NCBI GenBank assembly: GCA_943332615.1
Contig: CALQQB010000002.1
Coordinates: 1 to 64,000, forward strand
DNA: 64,000 nt
Origin: Phenylobacterium deserti
GTDB lineage: Bacteria; Pseudomonadota; Alphaproteobacteria; Caulobacterales; Caulobacteraceae
Direction: 5' to 3'
Shown: piece after piece, positions 47,872-56,402 of the stretch
How the letters are laid out: each line of letters starts with the position of its first letter
Position numbering within the stretch: the stretch's first letter is position 1
Position numbers and translations under genes: made by a program
The notes under the pieces: generated by a model
Seen by the model: only the letters and a program-made list of their open reading frames with translations
The model's database searches: none
Told to the model about the DNA's origin: nothing

Positions 47872-50660
47872 CTCTGCGCCAGATCCTTCCTCTCCGAGAG
47901 CGGCTCCGAACGCGGCTTCTGGCCGGGTCAATCTTCGTGGCGCTGGCGCCAGCGACGGCTCAGGCTCAGCTGACCGCCGACACGGCTGGCATTCAGGTAA
48001 GCGCCGGAGGCGCGTTACCCGTGATCGCGCAAGCTGGCCGCACCATCGATATCGCGCTCGGCGCGTCGCGGACGATCATCCCGTGGTCGTCCTACAACCT
48101 CACATCCGACCAGGCCGTGGTTTACCGGTTCCAGGACCGTGGCTGGATCGTCCTCAACAAGGTCAGCGGTCAGGCCATGATCGACGGCTCGGTCGAGTCG
48201 CTGGTCGGGACACAACGTGGCGGCGGAGCGGTCTGGTTCCAGGCGCCGGGCGGCGTGATCTTCGGCCCGAACGCGCGGGTAAACGTCGGCGGCCTGCTGG
48301 CCACCACCGGCGCGGTGGCCCAGGCCGGCTTCCTCGATCCTGGCAATCTGAAGTTCGATTTCACCGGCGCCGACGGCGCGGCGATCGAAGTTCGCGGCGC
48401 CGCCCAGGTAAACGCCACGGGCGGCGCCCTGGCGTTGGTGGCGGGTTCGATCACCACGGACGCAGACAGCTTGGTGTCCGGCACGGGCGCCACCGTCCTG
48501 CTGGGCGCGGCCAACGCGTTCACGGTCCGCTTCGTCGCCCCGGCTGGCGACCTGGACCTGGTGGACTTCGTGGTGCCGACCGCCGCAGCCGGAACCAGTT
48601 CAACGACGCCCCTTACCCTGCACGGCCAGACCGTCGGGGCAAACGTGTTCCTGGCCGTGGTGAACCGCGCGGACATCGCCAGCGCCGTGATCAGCGCGCC
48701 AGGCCTGGTCGCCGCGCAGTCCGCCACTCTTGACCGCGGCGACGTTGTGCTGACGGCAGGCGTTGGCGTGATCAACCGCCAGCCGGGGCTGACCCGGATC
48801 AACGCGACGACCGAGACGACCGCCAACCTCGGGGTCGTCGCCGCGCAGCGGGACCTGCTGGGCGGACTGGCCTCGCCGACGGCGCTGACCGGCCAGCAAT
48901 TCGCCGCGGGCCGCGACCTGGGGTTCGCCGCCGCCAGCCTGGACGTGGCCACCCTGAACGCCGGCCGCCTGCTGGCGATCGACGCCAGCCGCGGTATCAT
49001 ACTGCGCTCAGGCGCCTCGGCGGGCGCCACGATCACCCTGCGGACACCCGGCGCCTTGACGGTGGGCGGCGGCGCCGGAGGGATCAACGCGATCGGCCGG
49101 CTGCAGATCGACGCCGGCTCTGTACGGGCCGGCCAGCTGAATTCCGGCCGCAGCGTGGTGGTCAACGCCAGCGCTGCCGGCCCGGAAGCGGGCCCTGCCG
49201 TCAGCATCGCCTCGATCATCGCCGACGACGACATCACGATCACCACCACCAACGCCTCGGGCCACATCGTCCTGGGCTCGGCGACCTTCACCGCCGTGCG
49301 CGGCGACGACGCGCCGGTGGGCCGCAACCTGACCCTGACCGCCCGCGGGGCCCTGGCCGACATCACGTTTGGCGCGCCGGCCGGCTCGGTGCTGAGCGGC
49401 GCGACCAAGGTGGCCCTCTCCGCCGGGCGCGACGTGACGGCCAACGTCTCGGGCCTGCTCACCCTGACCAGCGGCCTGGCCGGGCGGAATTTCATCATCC
49501 GCGCCGGAGACCTGGACATCGCCGGCCCGCTCAACGCCGTCAGCCTGCGCATCGAGTCCCTGGAGGGTGGAATCACCCTGGGCGGCGGCGGAAACAGCAG
49601 CGCGCCGTCCTCCCCCACCGAGCGCCGCGCCGCGCCGTCCGAGGGCCTGCGGGTGACCGAGGCGGAATTCCAGCGGATCACCGTCACTGACGGGGTCAGC
49701 GTCTACGCGGGGGCCAGCACCCTCGCGGCGCGGGGCGACCTCACCGTCCTAGACCTTCGCGTCGATCCCTCGCGCACGCCGGCGCTGTTGCTGGCTGCGG
49801 GCGCGGGCAACGATGTGGTGATCAATGGAGCTCTCGCGCCGGGCGTCAGCGGCGGCCGTGTGACCATTGGCGAGGCCACAGCCGACAACGGCTTCCAGCC
49901 CGGCCGCATCCTGATCAGCGGCTCGATCGGCGTGGCCACAGGCTCGACCGCCACCAGCTTCATCGACGTCCATGCCCTTAGCGAGACCCATCTCTACGCG
50001 TCGCGCGAGATCATCCTGGGGTCGGCTCGGTTCATCGGCCTGGTGTCCGGCGTTCCGGCGGAGCTGATCGATATCGCCCGTGACCTGCCGGCAGGTGTCG
50101 CCCCGACACCTGCCGAGCAGGGGCACGTGTTCCTCGCCACGGGCATCCTGACGATGTCGGCGCCGAGCCGGATCATCGTGCAGAACACCGGCACCCGCAC
50201 CATGCCCACGGGGATCCTGATCGACGGTGGCACGCCGACTTTGTCGATCACCTCGACGGGCATCGTCGATCTCTCGGGTTCGTTCCGCGATGCGAGCGGC
50301 AGGGTTCGGGGCGGACTGGGCGCCGGCCTCACGCCAGCTCTGCTGGTCACCGCATCGTCGACAGGCGGATCTGGCGGCGTTGGGACAGCCACGATCCACT
50401 TCAACGGTCTCGATGTAAGGTCGACCAGCAGCAACGGCGGCGGTCGATTGCCCGACCTGATCGATGCCCGTGTGCAGGTAATCGCCCAGGGCGTGGACGA
50501 CGCCCTGACCAGCCCGAGCGACGCGGCCGTCAACGGCCTGCCGCCAGAAGTTCCGGTACTGTCCTCGCCCGAGCCGGACAGCGACGCGATCACCCTCGAC
50601 CCGGTTCCGGCGGGTACGGGTAGCTTCGAGCTCTGGAAGCGGAAGATGAAAAGCCGGTAG
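47847..50660 (+). CDS. Haemagglutinin-type exoprotein with TPS (FHA N-terminal) domain
   Basis: A 937-residue secreted protein. After a basic signal peptide (ending ATAQAQ), the N-terminal 130 residues form the TPS domain of two-partner secretion: VVYRF, VLNKVSGQAMIDGSV, GAVWFQAPGGVIFGPNARVNVGGLLATTG. A long Ala/Gly/Thr-rich beta-helix follows with little sequence repetition. The C-terminus ends in a basic WKRKMKSR. TTG 47847 starts inside the nidogen gene (25-base overlap). No FhaC/ShlB-type TpsB transporter is in the window, which such proteins need. Confidence 0.85.
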   Translation: MGRRRRTLALRQILPLRERLRTRLLAGSIFVALAPATAQAQLTADTAGIQVSAGGALPVIAQAGRTIDIALGASRTIIPWSSYNLTSDQAVVYRFQDRGWIVLNKVSGQAMIDGSVESLVGTQRGGGAVWFQAPGGVIFGPNARVNVGGLLATTGAVAQAGFLDPGNLKFDFTGADGAAIEVRGAAQVNATGGALALVAGSITTDADSLVSGTGATVLLGAANAFTVRFVAPAGDLDLVDFVVPTAAAGTSSTTPLTLHGQTVGANVFLAVVNRADIASAVISAPGLVAAQSATLDRGDVVLTAGVGVINRQPGLTRINATTETTANLGVVAAQRDLLGGLASPTALTGQQFAAGRDLGFAAASLDVATLNAGRLLAIDASRGIILRSGASAGATITLRTPGALTVGGGAGGINAIGRLQIDAGSVRAGQLNSGRSVVVNASAAGPEAGPAVSIASIIADDDITITTTNASGHIVLGSATFTAVRGDDAPVGRNLTLTARGALADITFGAPAGSVLSGATKVALSAGRDVTANVSGLLTLTSGLAGRNFIIRAGDLDIAGPLNAVSLRIESLEGGITLGGGGNSSAPSSPTERRAAPSEGLRVTEAEFQRITVTDGVSVYAGASTLAARGDLTVLDLRVDPSRTPALLLAAGAGNDVVINGALAPGVSGGRVTIGEATADNGFQPGRILISGSIGVATGSTATSFIDVHALSETHLYASREIILGSARFIGLVSGVPAELIDIARDLPAGVAPTPAEQGHVFLATGILTMSAPSRIIVQNTGTRTMPTGILIDGGTPTLSITSTGIVDLSGSFRDASGRVRGGLGAGLTPALLVTASSTGGSGGVGTATIHFNGLDVRSTSSNGGGRLPDLIDARVQVIAQGVDDALTSPSDAAVNGLPPEVPVLSSPEPDSDAITLDPVPAGTGSFELWKRKMKSR

Positions 50661-51083
50661 CCGCGGCACCTTCCCCAGATTGTCGGCCCAGGAGGACACT
50701 GTCCTGGCCGCGCTGGGGCAGCAAGGGACCGATGGCGCTGAAGAGCATGGACATCGAAATCGGCTTCAGCACCACGTCGTCGGCGCCGGCGGCCCGGCAG
50801 TCGGGCAATCAGCCTCGATGGTCGAGCCGGAATCGGCGGTCACCACAATGATCGGCAGCTTGGCTTTGTCGTCAGGGCGGGCACGGATGTGGCGAATGGC
50901 GGTGATGCCATCCATGCCCGGCATACGCAGGTCCGTGAGGATCAGATCATAGTCCTCCGCCTCGACCATTGCGATGCCCTCTGCCCCATCTTGCGCCTCG
51001 AACATGTCAAGGCCACCCGCCCGCAGCATCTCCTCGACGACCTTGTGGTTGACCTCATTGTTTTCAACGAACAGGACCCGCAC
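50590..51083 (-). pseudogene. Frameshifted CheY-like response-regulator receiver
   Basis: A receiver domain is split between two frames. GTG 51083 (GGAG upstream) reads VRVLFVENNEVNHKVVEEML, then LILTDLRMPGMDG with the phosphorylatable Asp, then PIIVVTADSGSTIEA, where the frame runs into unrelated residues and a stop at 50766. The continuation DCRAAGADDVVLKPISMSM with the conserved lysine is in the next frame to 50590. The break lies in an imperfect eight-base tandem repeat (GATTGCCC/GACTGCCG, 50795-50810); removing one copy restores a full domain. The acidic pair is also weakened (VENNE). The end overlaps the haemagglutinin gene by about 70 bases. A sequencing error cannot be excluded. Confidence 0.75.
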
Positions 51084-51425
51084 CGCAGGAGCTCCAGAGG
51101 CCGAAACCGGGCCCACGTTGGAGGTACGACGCCCAGGGGCCAACGGATTACCGTAGACGGTCGAGACTGGCGCTGGACTGCGACACCGGCGCACAGTTTG
51201 CCAATTCGGGCCAGGCTCCGATCGGCCGCGCTGACACCTGCGGACATTCCCCCGGTTCCGAACGCGCCGTGGGCTACTTCTGCGATTTCTCGACCCTCCC
51301 CGCCGACGTCCAGCCGTGAGCCGCACGCTGCTCGCTGCTCGCTGCTCGCCCTTTGATGGACATCAAGGCGACCGATCGGCAATGGCTCAGCATCGGGACG
51401 CCCGTCCAGGCATGGAGTCTCGAAT
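51084..51425. other. Non-coding stretch between the broken regulator and cytochrome c
   Basis: No convincing gene; open frames here lack family resemblance. It holds a seven-base tandem repeat GCTGCTC x3 (51327-51347) and must contain the promoter for the cytochrome gene at 51426. It may also be decayed upstream coding sequence of the regulator. Confidence 0.4.
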
Positions 51426-51830
51426 ATGGCTGCGACCCTAAGACAATCCCTACGCGCCTGCGCCGCCGCCGCCGCGGCGCTGATGGCGGTCGCGCCGTCG
51501 TGCGCCTACGCTGCACCCCCAGAACCGAGCGCCGCGGAGTCCCTGCGGCTGGGCCGGGCCTTGGTGCTTCGCAACTGCGGCATGTGCCACGCGATCGGCG
51601 CGACGGACGTCAGCGCCAACCCCCAGGCGCCGCCGTTCCGCAACCTGAACCAACGCATGGATGTCGAGAACCTGGGCGAAGGCCTGGCCACCGGCATCCT
51701 CACCCAACATCCGGCGATGCCGGAATTCCGTTTCGAACCGCGCGAGGTCGTAGCAATCGTCCGCTATCTGCGCAGCATTCAGGGCCGGACGCGCGCGGAG
51801 GCTGAGACCCGCGCGACGCCGAGCATCTAG
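51426..51830 (+). CDS. Periplasmic c-type cytochrome
   Basis: A 134-residue electron carrier with signal peptide (ACAAAAAALMAVAPSCAYA), one haem-binding CGMCH near residue 55, and a probable methionine ligand in HPAMPEFRF near residue 98. Class I cytochrome c size. It is close to a P450 gene on the other strand but no electron-transfer link is shown. Confidence 0.9.
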   Translation: MAATLRQSLRACAAAAAALMAVAPSCAYAAPPEPSAAESLRLGRALVLRNCGMCHAIGATDVSANPQAPPFRNLNQRMDVENLGEGLATGILTQHPAMPEFRFEPREVVAIVRYLRSIQGRTRAEAETRATPSI

Positions 51831-51867
51831 ACTCCCCAACACCATCCCTGGCAGCAGGGTCAAATCA

Positions 51868-53100
51868 CTATGCGGAAACGTCCAGCCGCTCCAGCCCGCG
51901 GAAGAACGGCAGGCGCCGCCACTGCGGCTCAGCCTCAGGCTCGGCCAGGTGCAGGGTCGGGAACCGGTCGAACAGGCGAACCAGCGCCACCTGCGCCTCA
52001 AGACGGGCCAGCGGCGCGCCGATGCAAATGTGTGCGCCGCCGCCAAATGCCACGTGCGGCTTCTTCGCCCGGCTGACATCGAAGCGGTGCGGGTCTTCGA
52101 ACACCGCCGGGTCGCGGTTGGCGGCGCGCAGCATCAGCATCAGCGACTGACCGGCGGTCAGCGGACAGCCGGCCACCTCCATCGGGCCCGACGCCAGGCG
52201 GCCGGTGATATCGACCGGCGGCTCGTAGCGCAGCACCTCCTCGACCACCGCGTTCACCAGGCCGGGCTCGGCGCGCAGCTTGGCCAGTTCCTCGGGATGG
52301 GTCAGCAACAGGCGTACGCCGTTGCCGATCAAGTCGGTGGTGGTCAGGTTGCCACCGACCAGCAGGGCCGTGAGGTTGATGCGCAGCTCGTCCTCGGAGA
52401 GGTCAGCACCCTCGGCCTGCAGCCGCACCATGTCGGTCAGCAAGTCGTCGCGCGGGTTGATCCGGCGCTCGGCCAGTTGGGCTGTGAAATAGGCATTCAG
52501 CGCCTCGCCGGAACTCGTCATCGCGGCCGTCTCGGCCTCGCCTCGGAACGGGTTCAGGCTCTGGATCACGTCCTCCGACCATTGGCGGAACTCGACCAGC
52601 CGGTCGTGGTCGACGCCAAGGATTGAGGCGATGACATCGATCGGGATCGGCACGCAGAAGCGGTCCATCAGGTCGAAGCGGGCCCCGACTTCCAGGCCGT
52701 CCAGCGCGGCGTCCACGATATCGATCACCTGCGCCCGGCAGCGCGCCACGCGGGCGTAGAGCGCCTGGGCCAGCGGCTGGCGGACGCGGGCGTGGTCCGG
52801 GTCGTCAAGCATCAGGATCGAGGTGGTGCTGCTGCGCGGCAGGCTGGGATCAACGCCTTGCACCAGACCGCGTTGCAACAGCGCGCCCTCCTCCGCCCGG
52901 ATCGGGTCGCGCCAGAGGCCGAGGTCGTTCACCGTCGCGCGAACGTCGGCGTAGCGCGAGAGCAGGACACTGCCGGACACCGCGTCCTTGTGGGCCGGGC
53001 AACGGGCTCGCAGGTCATCCAGGATCACGTGCGGATCGGCGCGATAGGCGTCGTTCAGCGGGGTGAGTTCGAAGATGGACGGCAGCGGCTGATCGGTCAT
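51868..53100 (-). CDS. Cytochrome P450
   Basis: A 410-residue soluble bacterial P450. Visible: the haem loop FGGGAHICIGAPLAR near residue 350 with the cysteine ligand; ExxR in VVEEVLRYEPP; and the I-helix segment VGGNLTTTDLIGNG, in which the usual acidic residue of AGxE/DTT is leucine. It needs external ferredoxin and reductase, neither of which is adjacent. Start at ATG 53100 (MTDQPLPSIFE); a 12-codon longer form is possible. It is divergent from the enoyl-CoA hydratase, with a 16-base dyad in the shared promoter region. Confidence 0.93.
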   Translation of the reverse strand: MTDQPLPSIFELTPLNDAYRADPHVILDDLRARCPAHKDAVSGSVLLSRYADVRATVNDLGLWRDPIRAEEGALLQRGLVQGVDPSLPRSSTTSILMLDDPDHARVRQPLAQALYARVARCRAQVIDIVDAALDGLEVGARFDLMDRFCVPIPIDVIASILGVDHDRLVEFRQWSEDVIQSLNPFRGEAETAAMTSSGEALNAYFTAQLAERRINPRDDLLTDMVRLQAEGADLSEDELRINLTALLVGGNLTTTDLIGNGVRLLLTHPEELAKLRAEPGLVNAVVEEVLRYEPPVDITGRLASGPMEVAGCPLTAGQSLMLMLRAANRDPAVFEDPHRFDVSRAKKPHVAFGGGAHICIGAPLARLEAQVALVRLFDRFPTLHLAEPEAEPQWRRLPFFRGLERLDVSA

Positions 53101-53169
53101 GCCGTAAGGATACCTCATCGTCGTCGTCTCAACCAAGGCTGCTGGCGAGCTGACCCCTATTCGTGGGAT

Positions 53170-53185
53170 GGTTCACAGGTGAACC
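53170..53185. promoter_or_regulatory. Perfect dyad between P450 and enoyl-CoA hydratase genes
   Basis: GGTTCACAGGTGAACC is a perfect 16-base palindrome, 32 bases before the hydratase ATG and 70 from the P450 start. Its position suits a repressor of the TetR or FadR size class controlling both genes. Related GGTTCA/TGAACC arms occur at 54480-54501 and near 56354. Confidence 0.55.
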
Positions 53186-53217
53186 GCCCAGGGAGGCGGG
53201 GCGGAGGAGGCGCAGCC

Positions 53218-54024
53218 ATGAACCAGGTTCTGTTCGACGTCAGCGAGGGGATCGCCACGATCACCCTGAACCGGCCGGAGCGCCTGAACGCTTGGACCGG
53301 GGTGATGGCCACCGAACTCCGCACGGCGATGGAGGCCGCTGAAGCCAATCCCGAGGTCCGCGTCATCATCCTCACCGGCGCCGGGCGTGGATTCTGCGCT
53401 GGAGCGGATATGAACGACCTCACGAGCATCAGCGCGGCCGGGGGGACCGAGACGCGGGCGTTTACGCCCTTGGATCCGGCCGCGACAGCCGACTATCAGC
53501 ACCCGCAGACCTGGTTACCGACGGTGGGCAAGCCGATCATCGCGGCGGTGAACGGGCCGGCCGCCGGCATGGGCCTGGCGCTGATCCTGTTCTGCGACCT
53601 GCGCTTCGCCGCCGACACCGCCGCCTTCGTTACCGCTTTCTCCCGGCGCGGCCTGATCGCCGAGCATGGGACCAGCTGGATGCTGACCCGGCTCACCGGC
53701 CACTCCCGCGCCCTGGACCTGCTGCTGTCCTCACGCCGGGTCGGCGCCGACGAAGCCTACCGAATCGGCCTGGCGGACAGGGTCGTGCCCGCTGACCAGC
53801 TGATGGCCGAGACCCGCGCCTACGCCCGCGAACTGGCGGAAAAGGTGTCGCCGCGCTCCATGCGGGTGATGAAGAAGCAGCTTTGGGATGGCCTGCTGCA
53901 GAGCCTGGGTGACGCCATGGTCGACGCGGACCGCGAGATGGCCGACAGTCTCAAGACCTCCGACTTCAAGGAGGGCGTGGCGCACTTCGTCGAGAAGCGG
54001 GCGCCGCGGTTCACCAGCGTCTGA
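53218..54024 (+). CDS. Enoyl-CoA hydratase/isomerase
   Basis: A 268-residue crotonase-fold enzyme. ATG 53218 follows GGAGGAGG. Visible: ITLNRPERLNAW; oxyanion-hole elements GAGRGFCAGADMNDL and GPAAGMGLALILFCDLRFA; and FSRRGLIAEHGTSWMLTRL with the acid residue of hydratases. It acts on enoyl-CoA intermediates in beta-oxidation or side-chain degradation. The neighbouring P450 and Baeyer-Villiger monooxygenase suggest ring or side-chain catabolism of a terpenoid, steroid or similar substrate. Confidence 0.92.
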   Translation: MNQVLFDVSEGIATITLNRPERLNAWTGVMATELRTAMEAAEANPEVRVIILTGAGRGFCAGADMNDLTSISAAGGTETRAFTPLDPAATADYQHPQTWLPTVGKPIIAAVNGPAAGMGLALILFCDLRFAADTAAFVTAFSRRGLIAEHGTSWMLTRLTGHSRALDLLLSSRRVGADEAYRIGLADRVVPADQLMAETRAYARELAEKVSPRSMRVMKKQLWDGLLQSLGDAMVDADREMADSLKTSDFKEGVAHFVEKRAPRFTSV

Positions 54025-54046
54025 GCGGCTTGGGGGCCTGAGACAT

Positions 54047-54406
54047 ATGAGTTCTGCCGGACTGATCCTCGCGGCCCTTGTGGCGGCAACGCCCGGCGCG
54101 TCGCGGACCGCACTGGCGCCTGCAGCGCCGGACAACCTGCCGCCGCCGCCGCAGTCGGCCTTCAGCTGCCAGGATGGCAGCGGCCTGGTGGCCCACTTCG
54201 CCACCCGCGACGCCAGTCTGATCGCCATCGTCGATACTGGCGACGGCCCTCATGCCCTGCCGCTGCAGCCCTGGGACGGGGGCGCCGCGCGCATCACCTG
54301 GAGCGACGGCGTGCGCACGCTCACCTGGAACCCTGGCGTGCAGATCATGTGGATGGAAGGCGCCGTCCACCGAATGTGCGGTCGCAGCGGCGGCCACAAA
54401 CATTAG
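54047..54406 (+). CDS. MliC-like secreted protein
   Basis: A 119-residue exported protein (signal MSSAGLILAALVAATPGASRTA). The mature part fits the MliC/PliC fold, whose members inhibit C-type lysozyme: FSCQDGSGLVAHFATRD, a central ARITWSDGVRTLTWNPG, and a terminal VHRMC, with two cysteines able to form the family disulfide. The 22-base gap after the enoyl-CoA hydratase suggests co-transcription, though no functional link is obvious. Confidence 0.7.
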   Translation: MSSAGLILAALVAATPGASRTALAPAAPDNLPPPPQSAFSCQDGSGLVAHFATRDASLIAIVDTGDGPHALPLQPWDGGAARITWSDGVRTLTWNPGVQIMWMEGAVHRMCGRSGGHKH

Positions 54407-54479
54407 ACCAGTCGTCGCCGAAGTTGGTTCAGGCTCAGTGCGACGAAGGGTCTATCTTTAGGCAAGAGTCTTGAGCGAT

Positions 54480-54501
54480 CGGCGGTTCAAGTGAACCGTC
54501 G
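54480..54501. promoter_or_regulatory. Second GGTTCA/TGAACC dyad
   Basis: CGGCGGTTCA-AG-TGAACCGTCG is an inverted repeat with ten-base arms (one mismatch) and a two-base centre, too tight for an RNA loop and so more like an operator. It lies between the MliC-like gene and the convergent end of the monooxygenase gene, with a further GGTTCA at 54426. Confidence 0.45.
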
Positions 54502-54507
54502 AACGCC

Positions 54508-56322
54508 CTAGGCGGGTCTAACATCCAGCCCCTCCAACTCACCCGTCTCTCGCCAAGCTCGCGCCAGGGCGAAGAAGGCGTCCGAGCCGGGGCCATAGAG
54601 GCCGTCGAACAGGCCCTGCCCCTGCCCCGCCTTGCCCTCGCCGTTGTAGTAGCCCGGGGTGCAGTCCATGCGAAACTGCAGGTTGTTCAGCGCGCTGTCG
54701 CGGATCGCATGCTGCCAGCCGGCTTCTCCGTCCGCCGTGACTTCAATGACGGCCGCCTGACGCTCGGCGGCGGCCTTTACCACCTGGGCGACGTGGCCGG
54801 CCTGCTCGTCCAGCATGTGCGGGAAGTTGGGGGTCAGGGTGTTCTGGGTGATGCCCAGGTGGAAGCAGTTGGGGAACCCGTGGCTGTAGAAGCCATGCAG
54901 GGTCTTCATGCCATCCGCCCAGTGGTCGGTCAGCGTGCGACCGTCGCGGCCGATCACCTCGAACCCCGCGCGGCGGGTGTAGGCGGTGCCCACCTCGAAG
55001 CCGGTGGCGAAGATGATGCAGTCGACCTCGTACTCGACGCCATCAAAGATCAGGCCGGTCTCGGTCACGCGATCCACGCCACGGCCGAGGGTGTCCACGA
55101 GGGCGACGTTGGGCCGATTGAAGGTAGGCAGGTAGTCGTCGTTGAAGGTCGGCCGCTTGCAGAACTGGCGATACCAGGGCTTCAGCTTCGCCGCCGTGGC
55201 GGCGTCACTCACCGTGGTGTCCACCCGGGCGCGGACCTGGTTCATCTTCTTGAAGTCGGAGATCTCCATCATCCGACCCAACTCCTGGGCGTCCATGCCG
55301 CCCGTCGCCGCGCGGGCCGCGACCCCGGCGCCAAGGTTACGGATGATGTCGGTCCAGCCGTCAGAGACCAGATCCTCGTCCTGGTGGCCGCCGGCGACCA
55401 GGGTGTTGAAGTTCTCCATCCGCCGCTTCTGCCAGCCGGGCGCCAGCGACTTCGCCCATTCCGGATCGGTGGGCTTGTTGCCCCGCACATCCACCGACGA
55501 AGGCGTACGTTGGAAGACGTAGAGCTGCTTGACGTGCCGTCCCAGATGCGGGACGCACTGGATGGCGGTGGCGCCGGTGCCGATGATCGCGACCCGCTTG
55601 TCGCCGAGCTTGGTGAGGTCGCCCTCCGAGGAACCGCCGGTGTAGGCGTAGTCCCAGCGGCTGGTGTGAAAGCTGTGGCCCTTGAAGGTCTCGATTCCGG
55701 GGATGCCGGGCAGCTTGGGCCGGTTTAGCGGACCGGACGACATTACCACATGGCGCGCGTTGAGCTCGTCACCGCGGTTGGTGGTGATGCGCCAGCGGCT
55801 GGTCGCTTCCTGCCAGCGCACCTCGGCGATCTCGGTCTGAAACAGGGCCTGGTCGTAGAGCCCGTAATGCTCGCCGATCCGCCGAGCGTGCTCGCGAATC
55901 TCCTTGGCAAAGCTGTATTTCTCCTTGGGGATGTAGCCTGTCTCCTCCAGCAGCGGCAGGTAGATGTAGCTCTCGATATCGCACTGGGCGCCGGGATAGC
56001 GGTTCCAGTACCAAGTGCCGCCGAAGTCGCCGCCCTTCTCGATGATGCGGATATCGGTGACGCCGGCCTCTCGCAGCCGCGCACCGGCGATCAGCCCGCC
56101 AAAGCCACCGCCGATGATCACCGCCTCGACGTCGGCCTTGACCGGGTCGCGGGTGAAGCCGGGCTCCACATAGGGGTCGTCGATGTAGTGGGCGAAGTCG
56201 GCGCCCGACATCTCGACATACTGGTCGTTGGCGTCGGAGCGCAGGCGACGGTCGCGCTCCGCGCGGTACTTCTCGCGAAGGGCGTCGGGGTCGAAGTCCA
56301 GCTGTTCGGTGATCGCGTTCAT
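54508..56322 (-). CDS. Baeyer-Villiger-type flavin monooxygenase (copy B)
   Basis: A 604-residue FAD/NADPH monooxygenase, paralogue of 1475-3307. Visible: IIGGGFGGLIAGARL near residue 68; [18 protein letters not shown]; the fingerprint [32 protein letters not shown]; and IFATGFEVGTAYTRR. Starts MNAITEQLDFD at 56322. A P450 and an enoyl-CoA hydratase nearby make catabolism of a ketone-bearing hydrocarbon plausible. GTGAAC and TGAACC half-sites lie at 56354-56365, just upstream of the gene. Confidence 0.92.
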   Translation of the reverse strand: MNAITEQLDFDPDALREKYRAERDRRLRSDANDQYVEMSGADFAHYIDDPYVEPGFTRDPVKADVEAVIIGGGFGGLIAGARLREAGVTDIRIIEKGGDFGGTWYWNRYPGAQCDIESYIYLPLLEETGYIPKEKYSFAKEIREHARRIGEHYGLYDQALFQTEIAEVRWQEATSRWRITTNRGDELNARHVVMSSGPLNRPKLPGIPGIETFKGHSFHTSRWDYAYTGGSSEGDLTKLGDKRVAIIGTGATAIQCVPHLGRHVKQLYVFQRTPSSVDVRGNKPTDPEWAKSLAPGWQKRRMENFNTLVAGGHQDEDLVSDGWTDIIRNLGAGVAARAATGGMDAQELGRMMEISDFKKMNQVRARVDTTVSDAATAAKLKPWYRQFCKRPTFNDDYLPTFNRPNVALVDTLGRGVDRVTETGLIFDGVEYEVDCIIFATGFEVGTAYTRRAGFEVIGRDGRTLTDHWADGMKTLHGFYSHGFPNCFHLGITQNTLTPNFPHMLDEQAGHVAQVVKAAAERQAAVIEVTADGEAGWQHAIRDSALNNLQFRMDCTPGYYNGEGKAGQGQGLFDGLYGPGSDAFFALARAWRETGELEGLDVRPA

Positions 56323-56402
56323 CTCGTCTCTCCGCTCGCCCGCCGCCTAGGCTGTGAACTGAACCTGGGTGACGGGCGGAGGCAAGGGTGACGTAGCGTC
56401 CC

